From positions 1,054,001-1,118,000 of the forward strand of contig NZ_JAPEPO010000002.1 in assembly GCF_026340095.1 (NCBI RefSeq): a stretch of DNA of 64,000 nucleotides, written 5' to 3'. Positions 22,600 to 30,531 of this stretch are shown here, in pieces. The position numbers were made by a program, and so were the translations under genes. The stretch's first letter is position 1. Each line of letters opens with the position of its first letter. The notes below the pieces were generated by a model, which did not search any database, was not told the DNA's origin, and saw only the letters and a program-made list of their open reading frames with translations. Origin of the DNA: Streptomyces sp. NBC_01446 (GTDB lineage Bacteria > Actinomycetota > Actinomycetes > Streptomycetales > Streptomycetaceae).

Positions 22600-22611
22600 G
22601 GCACTTCGAAT

Positions 22612-22657
22612 CAGAGGCTTCAGAGGCTCAGAGGCTCAGAGGCTCAGAGGCTCAGAG
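22612..22657. repeat. 8-bp tandem repeat (CAGAGGCT) between convergent genes
   Basis: Five exact CAGAGGCT units occur (one at 22612-22619, then a single T, then four at 22621-22652), followed by a partial CAGAG. The array starts 13 bases after the monooxygenase stop, and its last bases overlap the stop codon of the SpoIIE phosphatase (22652-22654). Such short arrays often vary in copy number between strains. Confidence 0.9.
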
Positions 22658-23878
22658 CCGGATGATCACGACTGCCGTGTCGTCGGAGTTGCCGCCACGC
22701 GGGATCAGTTCGGCGAGCACGGTGTCGGCGAGGCGTTCCGCGTCCGCCGACGCGTGGCGGGCCAGGCAGTCCGCGAGGCGGGCCAGGCCCGTGTCGATGT
22801 CCTCGCGGCGCCGCTCGACCAGGCCGTCGGTGTAGAGGACGAGCGTGGCACCGTCCTCGAAGGCGGTCTCGGCCTCCGGTCTGGGGACGTGTTCGGGGCG
22901 GGCGCCGAGGGGCGGGTCGGTCGCCCGGTCCAGGAACTCCACAGTGCCGTCGGTGTGCAGCAGTGCGGGCGGAAGGTGACCCGCGCTGCTGTAGGCGAGG
23001 GTGTGGCGGTCGAAGTCGACGACCGCCAGTGCGGCGGTGGTGGACTCGGCGCCCTCGACCGAGCGGGCATAGAGGCCGAGTGCGTCGAGCGCGGCCGCGG
23101 GGCCGTCGGCCACGAGCACGGCGGCGCTCAGAGCGCTGCGGAGTTGGCCCATGACGCCGGCCGCGTGCAGGCCGTGGCCGACCACGTCACCCACGGCCAC
23201 CGCGAGCCGATTGCCGGGCAGCTCGGCCAGGTCGTACCAGTCGCCGCAGACGTTCAGGGCGCCCACGGCCGGCCGGTAGCGCACGGCCGCCCTGCCACCG
23301 CCGACGCGTTCCGGCACGGGCAGCATCGCGGCCTGAAGGGTCAGGGCGACCTCGCGCTCACGGGCGTGGGCCCGGCGCAGCCGCTCGTTGACCTCCTGAA
23401 GTTCCCTGGCGCGGGTGTACAGCTCCGCCTCCAGTACCTGGGCCCGGTCACCGTCGCGGCCGCCCTTGGCGCGGATCAGCTCGGTGACCTCCTCCACCCG
23501 GTGCAGCAGCAGTACGACGCTGCCGTCGGGGCCGAAGACAGGGGCGTTGACCGGACTCCAGTAGCGCTCGTGCCACTGGCCGGGCCGGTCGGGGTACTCG
23601 ACGTCGTACCGCTGGAGCGCCATGGCGTCGCGTTCCCCGGTGGCCACCACCCTCCGCAGCGACAGCTCCAGGTTGCGCATGCCGGTCGCACCGTCGTCGT
23701 TGGGGTTGTCCGGGAAGACGTCGAACAGATACCGGCCGACGAGCTGTTCACGGGTACGCCCCGACATCTGGCAGAACTCCTCGTTGGCGTCCACGTACAC
23801 GAGGTCGGGTCTGAGCAGTGCGACCGATCCGGGCAGCGCCTGGAACACCTGCTCGTAGTCGATTCCGGAATTCCTCAC
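22652..23878 (-). CDS. PAS-domain SpoIIE-type PP2C serine phosphatase
   Basis: The 408-aa protein has a PAS domain (residues about 8-130, ALLRPDLVYVDANEEFCQMSGRTREQLVGR), a coiled linker (ELQEVNERLRRAHAREREVAL) and a SpoIIE phosphatase domain. Metal-binding acidic motifs appear as NVCGDWYDL, VGDVVGHGLHAA, LVLYTDGLVERR and GNSDDTAVVII. Such phosphatases dephosphorylate anti-anti-sigma factors in partner-switching networks, which are very numerous in Streptomyces. PAS is the presumed sensor. No anti-sigma kinase or STAS protein is adjacent. It uses a GTG start at 23878 with AAGGAGG upstream at slightly long spacing. Its C terminus meets the tandem repeat. Confidence 0.94.
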   Translation of the reverse strand: MRNSGIDYEQVFQALPGSVALLRPDLVYVDANEEFCQMSGRTREQLVGRYLFDVFPDNPNDDGATGMRNLELSLRRVVATGERDAMALQRYDVEYPDRPGQWHERYWSPVNAPVFGPDGSVVLLLHRVEEVTELIRAKGGRDGDRAQVLEAELYTRARELQEVNERLRRAHAREREVALTLQAAMLPVPERVGGGRAAVRYRPAVGALNVCGDWYDLAELPGNRLAVAVGDVVGHGLHAAGVMGQLRSALSAAVLVADGPAAALDALGLYARSVEGAESTTAALAVVDFDRHTLAYSSAGHLPPALLHTDGTVEFLDRATDPPLGARPEHVPRPEAETAFEDGATLVLYTDGLVERRREDIDTGLARLADCLARHASADAERLADTVLAELIPRGGNSDDTAVVIIRL

Positions 23879-24031
23879 GACGCGTCCCGCCTCCTTGCGT
23901 GTACCGCGTGTGCGGCGACGGGTGACCGGGCACCCCGCGGTCGGACGACCACAGGGTGTCCCAGCCTCGAGGGCCGGAGCTCCGATTACGTCATCGGCGG
24001 CGTGTCCTGTGGCCGGACCGCCCGGCCGCCG

Positions 24032-24490
24032 TCAGTGGTGCCAGGCGTGGCCGCCCGTGTTGTGGATGAAGCGCTGAAGCACCTTGAGAGTGGTCAGATA
24101 CTCCTCGTCCGAGACTCCCGCGTGCCGCTCGGCCCACAACTCCCTCTGGAGCAGGGCGACTTCATCGAAGAAGTCCTTGCCCTCCGGCGTGAGCGAGAGC
24201 CGCCCCTCGGCGTCCTCGGTGATCCAGCCGTGGGCGATCGTCGTGTCGATCTCCTCCGCCAGGACGGCCTCACCCGCGTCCAGGTAGCCGCTGAGAGTTT
24301 CGGACACCTCCGTCCGGGTCTTGATGCGGTCGGCCCGTGCCACCTGCGCGAGGACCCACCACTGCGGCTGGGTGGTGCCCTTCTCCGCGAGGGCGCCCCG
24401 GGTGCGGGTGACGACAGCCTTGTAGGCGGCCCAGGCCCAGTAGCCGATGGGCTGCTCGATCAGTTCTGCGTCGCTGTGCGAGTACTCCAT
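24032..24490 (-). CDS. MarR-family winged-helix transcriptional regulator
   Basis: The 152-aa protein has the MarR arrangement: an N-terminal helix with WAWAAYKAVVTRTRGAL, the winged helix about residues 35-100 (TQPQWWVLAQVARA, then EEIDTTIAHGWITEDAEGRLSLTPEGKDFFDEV) and a C-terminal dimer helix ending in FIHNTGGHAWHH. The ATG at 24490 is preferred to an upstream start at 24532, which lies in the promoter. The promoter is MerR-like (see 24536-24566), so this gene is probably itself switched by a MerR activator encoded elsewhere. It is divergent from the small ATPase gene at 24638. Confidence 0.85.
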   Translation of the reverse strand: MEYSHSDAELIEQPIGYWAWAAYKAVVTRTRGALAEKGTTQPQWWVLAQVARADRIKTRTEVSETLSGYLDAGEAVLAEEIDTTIAHGWITEDAEGRLSLTPEGKDFFDEVALLQRELWAERHAGVSDEEYLTTLKVLQRFIHNTGGHAWHH

Positions 24491-24535
24491 GACTGGTTCG
24501 CTCCGTCCGGTGCGCACGATTCTTCGGTGCATCCG

Positions 24536-24566
24536 AGCCTAGAAACTCAACCGCACTTGAGGTCCA
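24536..24566 (-). promoter_or_regulatory. MerR/SoxR-type promoter with 19-bp spacer
   Basis: On the minus strand, -35 TGGACC (24566-24561) and -10 TAGGCT (24541-24536) are separated by 19 bases. The dyad CTCAA-N6-TTGAG (24546-24561) sits across the spacer. A 19-bp spacer with a central dyad is the signature of MerR-family-activated promoters. It drives the MarR gene that starts at 24490. Confidence 0.6.
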
Positions 24567-24637
24567 GGACTCGCGACGGAGAAGTTCGCGGCGATTTCGG
24601 ATCGCGCATGGCGGGTGTGCCCTGTCACCCTGCTGTC

Positions 24638-25195
24638 ATGAGTGATGCCGAAGTGCTGCTCCTCGGCGGACGGGCCGGTGTCGGCAAGACGACCGTGGGA
24701 TGGGAGGTGTCGGCCCTCCTGCGTGCCATGGAGGTGTCGCACGCCGTGATCGAGGGCGACTTCATGGGGCAGGTGCATCCGGCGCCGGAGGGCGACCCGC
24801 ACCGGGCCGGGGTCACCGAGGACAACCTGACGGCCGTGTGGGGCAACTTCGCCCGGCGCGGCTACCGCCGCCTCATCTACACGAACACAGTGAGCGTGCT
24901 GCCCGAGGCGGCGGGCATGTTCGAGCGCGCTATGGGACCGGGCGTCCGGATCGTACGGGTCCTGCTCACCGCGTCCGACGCCACCGCGGGCGAGCGGCTG
25001 ACCGCCCGGGAGCTCGGCTCGGAGCTGGAGACGGAGCTGCGGGGCAGCGCCCGCAAGGCACGCCTCCTGGACGAGCGGGCCCCCGCGGACACCGTGCGAG
25101 TGGCGACCGACGGACGGACGGTCGGCGACATCGCCCGCGAGGTGGTGGCAACGACCGGCTGGACCGTGCGGCCGCCTGTCACCGGGTGGACCTAA
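24638..25195 (+). CDS. Small P-loop ATPase/nucleotide kinase-like protein
   Basis: The Walker A motif is LLGGRAGVGKTTVG at residues 6-19. A catalytic-site-like D in VIEGDFMGQVHP follows, then a central RRLIYTNTVSVLPEA strand and an arginine-rich lid (ERLTARELGSELETELRGSARKARLLDERAP). The 185-aa length and layout match AAA_33-like or adenylylsulfate/gluconate kinase-like NTPases that phosphorylate small molecules. No substrate can be assigned. It is divergent from the MarR gene and upstream of the hairpin array and the TnpB insertion. Confidence 0.82.
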   Translation: MSDAEVLLLGGRAGVGKTTVGWEVSALLRAMEVSHAVIEGDFMGQVHPAPEGDPHRAGVTEDNLTAVWGNFARRGYRRLIYTNTVSVLPEAAGMFERAMGPGVRIVRVLLTASDATAGERLTARELGSELETELRGSARKARLLDERAPADTVRVATDGRTVGDIAREVVATTGWTVRPPVTGWT

Positions 25196-25303
25196 GGTCT
25201 TTCGTTCGCATCGAGACGACAACAGACGAAAACGCCTCAGATGTGCGCACCAGACCCCGCGAGCCCCTGATCCAGACGAAATGGCCCTGGCTTCAGCGTG
25301 CTC

Positions 25304-25422
25304 TTGCGAGGAACCCCGGGGGTTCACCCCTGGGAGGATTCGCATCCGGTGATGGCGATGCGGAGCATCGCCGCGGCAACGGGCGCGGAGCGCCCGCAAG
25401 AAACCGGGCCGGAGTGCCCGGT
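25304..25422 (-). repeat. Solo omega-RNA/right-end-like hairpin array, copy B
   Basis: On the minus strand the order is stem-loops CGGGCACTCCGGCCCG, GGGCGCTCCGCGCCC and GGCGATGCTCCGCATCGCC, then ATCACCGGATGCGAATCC, a hairpin (CCCAGGGGTGAACCCC with GGGG) and TTCCTCGCAAGAG. It matches copy A (10379-10480) in order and in the flanks, while the stems differ by paired changes. All small stems carry CTCC at the apex. It is oriented opposite to the tnpB at 25479, so it is not that gene's own omega RNA. It could be a remnant of an older element or a stand-alone structured RNA. Confidence 0.65.
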
Positions 25423-25478
25423 GAGGAATGTGCGCTGTTCGAATGCCGGCATGTCGGGCGGCAGGTAACGTCACGGTC

Positions 25479-26732
25479 GTGAAGTTGACCGTGCAGGTGA
25501 AACTCCTGCCGACGCCCGTGCAGGCGGCGGCACTTGAGGAAACCCTGCATGCCTGCAATCAAGCCGCGACCTGGGTCTCCCAGATGGCGTTCGAGAAGGA
25601 CATCAAGCGCAACTTCCGCCTGCGTGAGCACACCTACACCCAGGTCAAGGACCGGTGGGGGCTCGGCGCTCAGGCGGCCCAGCATGTCATCAAGAAGACC
25701 TGCGACGCGTACCGCACGTTGAGGGCGAACCTGAAGGCCGGGAATCTCGGCAGGCCCTCCTCCAAGCGCTACCGGCGGGCCACCGAAAAACCGATCGCTT
25801 TCCGGCCGGAGGGCGCGCAGCCGTATGACGACCGGATGCTGTCCTGGCAGCACACGGAGCGCACGGTGTCGATCTGGACCCTGTCGGGCCGGATGAAAGA
25901 GGTGGCGTTCACCGCCGCCCCCGCAAACTTGGCCCGCCTGGCCCTGTGCCGCAAGGGCGAGTCCGACCTGCTGTTCCGCGACGGGATGTGGTTCCTGATC
26001 GCCACCTGCGAGGTTCCCGAGGCCGAACTCGACACCAGCATCACCCAGTTCCTGGGGATCGACCTGGGGATCGTGAACATCGCGACCACCTCGGACGGTC
26101 AGATCATGGCCGGGCGTCGGCTGAACCGTGGGCGCCTGCGCGAGCGCGTCCTGCGTACGAAACTCCAGCGTAAGAACACCCCGTCCGCCAAACGGCGCCT
26201 GAGGAAGCGGCGTCGTAAGGAGGCGCGGCGTGGACGGGACATCAACCACAAGATCGCGAAACATGTGGTGGCCGAGGCAGAACGCACCGGACGCGGAATC
26301 GCCCTGGAAGACCTCACCGGCATCCGCGCACGGGTACGGCTTCGCAAGCCCCAACGGGCCACCCTCCACTCCTGGGCCTTTGCTCAGCTCGGCCAGTTCA
26401 TCGCGTACAAGGCCCGCAAGGCAGGGGTAGTGGTGGTGCACGTCAATCCGGCGTACACCTCCCGCACCTGCGCCGAATGCGGGCACATCGACAAGGCGAA
26501 CCGGGCCAGTCAGTCCCGCTTCGTATGCCGGTCCTGCGGTGTTGTTGCACACGCGGACTGGAACGGCTCCCGCAACATCCGCCACCGTGCGGAAGAGTTG
26601 TGGCGACGCGGGGCGCAGTCAACCGCCCCAGACCCACCCCCGAACACCGGGCGTGGGACAGGACGCAAACCCAGCACCACAGCCAGTGGCGCCCGTTGTG
26701 CAAGCCCGCGACTTTCAGCCCCGGGTCGTTGA
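25479..26732 (+). CDS. tnpB: RNA-guided endonuclease TnpB (copy 2, different subgroup)
   Basis: The 417-aa protein has RuvC-I Asp in FLGIDLGIVNIATTSDGQ, RuvC-II Glu in RGIALEDLTGIR, a zinc ribbon (CAECG and CRSCG) and RuvC-III Asp in AHADWNGSRNI. It also has a very basic stretch (TPSAKRRLRKRRRKEARRGRD) typical of TnpB. All catalytic residues are present. It differs strongly from copy 1 in sequence, so it came from another family. No transposase gene accompanies it. GTG 25479 is chosen because KLTVQVKLLPTPVQAAALEET is the usual N-terminal motif. Its 3' end overlaps the stop of the convergent ABC ATPase gene by 18 bases; the omega RNA is expected to cover this end. Confidence 0.92.
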   Translation: MKLTVQVKLLPTPVQAAALEETLHACNQAATWVSQMAFEKDIKRNFRLREHTYTQVKDRWGLGAQAAQHVIKKTCDAYRTLRANLKAGNLGRPSSKRYRRATEKPIAFRPEGAQPYDDRMLSWQHTERTVSIWTLSGRMKEVAFTAAPANLARLALCRKGESDLLFRDGMWFLIATCEVPEAELDTSITQFLGIDLGIVNIATTSDGQIMAGRRLNRGRLRERVLRTKLQRKNTPSAKRRLRKRRRKEARRGRDINHKIAKHVVAEAERTGRGIALEDLTGIRARVRLRKPQRATLHSWAFAQLGQFIAYKARKAGVVVVHVNPAYTSRTCAECGHIDKANRASQSRFVCRSCGVVAHADWNGSRNIRHRAEELWRRGAQSTAPDPPPNTGRGTGRKPSTTASGARCASPRLSAPGR

Positions 26733-27554
26733 CCCTCCCGCGACCGGGGGGACCTGGCTCGCGGTGCCCGAGCTGGCCAGCCAGCGGCCCCCGTGGCGTG
26801 ACACCTCGATGGGGCGGCCGAAGCAGGCCGTCATCCGGGCGGACGTGAGCACCTCGTCGGCCCGGCCTCCCGCCAGAACTCGGCCGTCGCGCAGGAGCAG
26901 CGCGTGGCCGATCGCCGGTGACAGCTCTTCCAGGTGGTGGGTGACGGTGATGGTCGCCAGCCCCCTTCGTCCCTCGGCGAGTTGACGCATCGTGTCGATG
27001 AGGTCCTCGCGCGAGGGCAGGTCGAGCGCGTTGAAGGGTTCGTCGAGCAGGAGCAGGGACGGGTCCGCCATCAGCGCGCGGGCGATGAGGATGCGGGCCC
27101 GCTGGCCGCCGGAGCAGACGCCGTACGGCCGGTCGGCGAGCTCCTTGATGTCGAGTTCGGCCAGGAGCGTGTGCGCGCGCTCGCGCACGTCGGCGTCGTA
27201 CTTGCGCCACAGCGGCTGCACGGTGCCGGTGTGCCCGGTCAGGACGACGGTGTGCCCGGTGAGGTCCTGCGGCACGCGCTGCGCGCTCGACACCAGGCCG
27301 ATGTGTGCGCGCAGTTCGCGTACGTCGACCGTGCCGAGGCGGTGGCCGAGGACCTCGACGGTGCCGGTGGTGGGGTGCATCAGGGCGCCGATGAGGCGGA
27401 GCACGCTGGTCTTGCCGGCGCCGTTGGCGCCGAGCAGGGCCCAGTGTTCGCCGGAGCGCACCGTCCAGTTGATGTCGTCGAGGATGACCTGGCCCGTCGT
27501 GAACCTGCGCACGCAGGCCCCGTCGAGGGCGGCGACGATCCGTCCGTTGCTCAC
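26715..27554 (-). CDS. ABC transporter ATP-binding protein
   Basis: The 279-aa ATPase has Walker A GANGAGKTS, a Q-loop region with GLVSSAQRVPQDL, signature YGVCSGGQRARILIARAL (CSGGQ replacing LSGGQ), Walker B SLLLLDEPFNALD and the H-loop ITVTHHLEEL. No membrane partner is adjacent, so the transported compound is unknown. It resembles the ModF/YbbL-like or iron/molybdate-type soluble ATPases in general outline only. GTG 27554 follows AGGAGG. The last residues (GGSTTRG) are encoded by DNA belonging to the TnpB copy 2 end, so the natural C terminus was probably replaced on insertion. The catalytic core is untouched. Confidence 0.88.
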   Translation of the reverse strand: MSNGRIVAALDGACVRRFTTGQVILDDINWTVRSGEHWALLGANGAGKTSVLRLIGALMHPTTGTVEVLGHRLGTVDVRELRAHIGLVSSAQRVPQDLTGHTVVLTGHTGTVQPLWRKYDADVRERAHTLLAELDIKELADRPYGVCSGGQRARILIARALMADPSLLLLDEPFNALDLPSREDLIDTMRQLAEGRRGLATITVTHHLEELSPAIGHALLLRDGRVLAGGRADEVLTSARMTACFGRPIEVSRHGGRWLASSGTASQVPPVAGGSTTRG

Positions 27555-27727
27555 TGACGCCTCCTGTCGAATGGACCGGCACAGGTTAGCTGCACACGGC
27601 ACTCAAACGCGGAGAGGTCCAGTTCGTGGACGTTGCGGGGGCACGCGGTGCGAGGGAACGGGTGACGGCCGGGGCGCCTACCCCTTCTCGTAGGGTCGTC
27701 ACCACCCGCTCATCCGAGGAGAAGCTC

Positions 27728-28702
27728 GTGACCATTGCCTTCAACGACGTACGGGCCGCGGCGGACCGCATCGCGGGGCACACCCGCCCGCTCATGGTGG
27801 CCCCCTTGGGCGACCGGGCGTTCGACGGTGCGTTCGGCGAGGCCGAAGGGTGGCTTGCGCTGGAGTTCATGCAGCACACCGGCTCGTTCAAGGCGCGTGG
27901 TGCCTTCAACTTCGTCAGCAGCCACATCGAGGCGGGCCTGATGCCGGACGCGGGCGTCGTCATCGCCTCCGGGGGCAACGCCGGGCTCGCCTGCGCCTGG
28001 GCCGCGGCCCGGCACTCGGTCCAGGCCACCGTCTTCGTCCCCGAGACGGCGCCCGCGGTGAAGGTCGACAGGCTCCGGCGGCTGGGTGCCACGGTCCGGC
28101 AGGTCGGCTCGGAGTACGCGGAGGCGCTGACGGCCTCGCAGAAGTACGCGGCCGAGAGCGGGGCCCTGGAGTCCCACGCGTACGACCACCCGTTGATCGC
28201 GGCCGGTGCCGGCACGGTCATGGAGGAGCTCGTTCAGGCGCTGCCCGGCGTCGACACCGTCCTGGTGTCGGTGGGCGGCGGCGGACTGTTCACGGGCATC
28301 GCCGCGTCGGCGCTGGAGCGCGGCGTGCGTGTCGTGGCCGTGGAGCCGGAGCGCTGCTGCGCCCTGCACTCCGCGCTGGAGGCGGGCGCGGTGGTCGACG
28401 TCCCGGTCGACTCCGTCGCGGCGGACTCCCTCGGCGCACGCCGTACCTCCGAGATGGCGCTCGAATGGGCGGGCAAGGACCATGTACGGTCCGTTCTCGT
28501 GACCGACGAGGCGATCGTGTCCGCACGTCAGGCCCTGTGGGACGACCGGCGGCTCGCAGTCGAGCACGCGGCGGCCGCGGCGCTGGCGGCGGTGACCTCA
28601 GGCGTCTGCACGCCCGCACCCGGCGAGCGGGTCGCCGTGATCCTTTGCGGCGCGAACACGGACCCCGGCGACCTCACGCGGGGCACACGCCTCCCGCACT
28701 GA
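27728..28702 (+). CDS. PLP-dependent serine/threonine dehydratase-like lyase
   Basis: The 324-aa fold-type-II PLP enzyme has the lysine in MQHTGSFKARGAFN (residues about 53-66), SGGNAGLA for substrate carboxylate binding, the glycine-rich phosphate loop VSVGGGGLFTGIA and the C-terminal CGAN, whose Asn replaces the usual Ser near the pyridine nitrogen. Members deaminate Thr or Ser to 2-oxo acids; without a C-terminal ACT domain it is of the catabolic type. Racemase activity is also possible in this family. It is preceded by about 170 bases of noncoding DNA after the divergent ABC gene. The GTG start at 27728 follows GAGGAGAAG. Confidence 0.9.
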   Translation: MTIAFNDVRAAADRIAGHTRPLMVAPLGDRAFDGAFGEAEGWLALEFMQHTGSFKARGAFNFVSSHIEAGLMPDAGVVIASGGNAGLACAWAAARHSVQATVFVPETAPAVKVDRLRRLGATVRQVGSEYAEALTASQKYAAESGALESHAYDHPLIAAGAGTVMEELVQALPGVDTVLVSVGGGGLFTGIAASALERGVRVVAVEPERCCALHSALEAGAVVDVPVDSVAADSLGARRTSEMALEWAGKDHVRSVLVTDEAIVSARQALWDDRRLAVEHAAAAALAAVTSGVCTPAPGERVAVILCGANTDPGDLTRGTRLPH

Positions 28703-28854
28703 CGCATCCCCGCGGTCACGCACCCCGCGGGCATTCCAGCGCGAACCCGGGCGATCGAACTTACGATGGGGTTTGTTCTCCGGCCGCTCCCGCGCGCACG
28801 TCCGCGGGAACCGGCGCCGGAGCGAGACGCCGATGAGTTCGGGGTGGAAGACGC

Positions 28855-30531
28855 ATGGCACAGGCCGCAGGCCCAGCGCGCACCGTCATCCTGACCGTGG
28901 ACGACGACCCGGGGGTCTCCCGCGCCGTCGCCCGTGACCTGCGGCGACGCTTCGGCGAGTCATACCGCATCGTCCGCGCGGAGTCCGGGGCGTCCGCCCT
29001 GGACGCGCTGCGCGAGCTCAAGCTGCGCGGCGACCTGGTGGCGGTGATCCTGGCCGACTACCGGATGCCCGAGATGAACGGCATCGAGTTCCTCGAGCAG
29101 GCCATCGACATCTATCCGGGCGCGCGCCGGGTCCTGCTGACCGCGTACGCCGACACGAGCGCCGCCATCGACGCGATCAACGTCGTCGACCTCGACCACT
29201 ACCTTCTCAAGCCATGGGACCCGCCGGAGGAGAAGCTCTATCCCGTCGTGGAGGACCTGCTGGAGACGTGGCGGGCCACCGACCGCAAGCCCGTGGCGAC
29301 CACGAAGGTCGTCGGGCACCGGTGGTCGGCCCGGTCGTCGGACGTACGGGAGTTCCTCGCCCGCAACCAGGTGCCGTACCGGTGGTACTCGTCCGAGGAT
29401 CCGGAAGCACGCTGTCTGCTGGCCGCCGCCGGGCAGGACGGCTCGCGGCTCCCGCTCGTGATCACCCCGGACGGCACCGCGCTCGTCGAACCCGAGGACG
29501 CCGAGCTGGCCGCGCGGGTCGGCCTGGCGACGACGCCGACGGCCGACTTCTACGACCTGGTCGTCGTCGGCGGCGGCCCCGCGGGGCTCGGCGCCGCCGT
29601 CTACGGGGCGTCCGAGGGACTGCGGACCGTGCTCGTGGAACGCTCGGCGACCGGCGGGCAGGCGGGCCAGAGCTCACGGATCGAGAACTACCTCGGCTTC
29701 CCGGACGGTGTGTCCGGGTCCCAGCTCACCGAACGCGCCCGGCGCCAGGCCGCGCGGTTCGGCGCCGAGATCCTCACCGCACGTGAGGTGACGGGCCTGG
29801 AGGTGAACGGGCCCGCGCGCACCGTGCTGTTCTCCGACGGCTCCGCCGTCTCCGCGCACAGCGTGATCCTCGCGACCGGAGTGTCGTACCGGCAGCTCGA
29901 CGCCCCCGGCCTCGCGGGACTCACGGGGTGCGGGGTCTTCTACGGTTCCGCGCTGACCGAGGCGAGCGCCTGCCAGGGCCAGGACGTGTACATCGTCGGT
30001 GGCGCGAACTCGGCGGGTCAGGCCGCCATGTACCTGGCCAGGGGCGCCAAGTCCGTCACCCTCCTCGTACGGAGCCCGTCGCTGTCCGCCTCGATGTCGC
30101 ACTATCTCGTCCAGCAGATCGAGGACGCGCCCAACGTCTCCGTACGCACCGGCACCGTCCTCGAATCCGCGCACGGATCCGATCATCTAGAACAGCTGAC
30201 CCTGCGCGACGTGGCGAGCGGGGACACCGAACTCGTGGATGCGCAGTGGCTGTTCGTGTTCATCGGGGCCGCGCCGCTGACCGGCTGGCTGGAGGGGACG
30301 GTGCTGCGGGACGGGCGGGGGTTCATCATGGCCGGTCCCGACCTCACCCCGGACGGACGGCCGCCCGCGGACTGGGATCTCGACCGGCCGCCGTACCACC
30401 TGGAGACCAATGTGCCCGGTGTGTTCGTGGCCGGGGACGCGCGCTCCGAGTCCGCCAAGCGCGTCGCGTCCGCCGTCGGAGAGGGAGCCATGGCCGTCAT
30501 GCTCGTGCACCGGTATCTGGAGCAGCCGTGA
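28855..30531 (+). CDS. Response-regulator receiver fused to thioredoxin-reductase-like flavoprotein
   Basis: The protein has 558 residues in three parts. A CheY-type receiver occupies residues 10-135, with acidic pocket D16-D18, phospho-acceptor D68 in LADYRMPEMNG, T96 and K119 in LLKPWD. A glutaredoxin-like segment follows at about 150-228. A pyridine-nucleotide-disulfide-type FAD/NADPH domain starts at 235, with VVGGGPAGLGAA, ILATGVSYR and GVFVAGDARSE. The usual redox CxxC of thioredoxin reductase is not there; the position reads YGSALTEASACQG, so dithiol catalysis is unlikely. It is the first gene of a coupled operon; its TGA overlaps the GTG of the kinase gene. Phosphorylation by that kinase is the obvious hypothesis. 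It may report NADPH or flavin state to the kinase, or the reverse. ATG 28855 is the clear start. Confidence 0.93.
   Translation: MAQAAGPARTVILTVDDDPGVSRAVARDLRRRFGESYRIVRAESGASALDALRELKLRGDLVAVILADYRMPEMNGIEFLEQAIDIYPGARRVLLTAYADTSAAIDAINVVDLDHYLLKPWDPPEEKLYPVVEDLLETWRATDRKPVATTKVVGHRWSARSSDVREFLARNQVPYRWYSSEDPEARCLLAAAGQDGSRLPLVITPDGTALVEPEDAELAARVGLATTPTADFYDLVVVGGGPAGLGAAVYGASEGLRTVLVERSATGGQAGQSSRIENYLGFPDGVSGSQLTERARRQAARFGAEILTAREVTGLEVNGPARTVLFSDGSAVSAHSVILATGVSYRQLDAPGLAGLTGCGVFYGSALTEASACQGQDVYIVGGANSAGQAAMYLARGAKSVTLLVRSPSLSASMSHYLVQQIEDAPNVSVRTGTVLESAHGSDHLEQLTLRDVASGDTELVDAQWLFVFIGAAPLTGWLEGTVLRDGRGFIMAGPDLTPDGRPPADWDLDRPPYHLETNVPGVFVAGDARSESAKRVASAVGEGAMAVMLVHRYLEQP

Noticed and set aside
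25304..25422. A CRISPR-like or other direct-repeat array
   Set aside because: The units are hairpins with varying stems and no regular spacers, so it is not CRISPR; a structured RNA or element end is a better fit.
25428..25478. Longer start for TnpB copy 2 at 25428
   Set aside because: The extra residues lie in the element leader, and the usual TnpB N terminus begins at GTG 25479.
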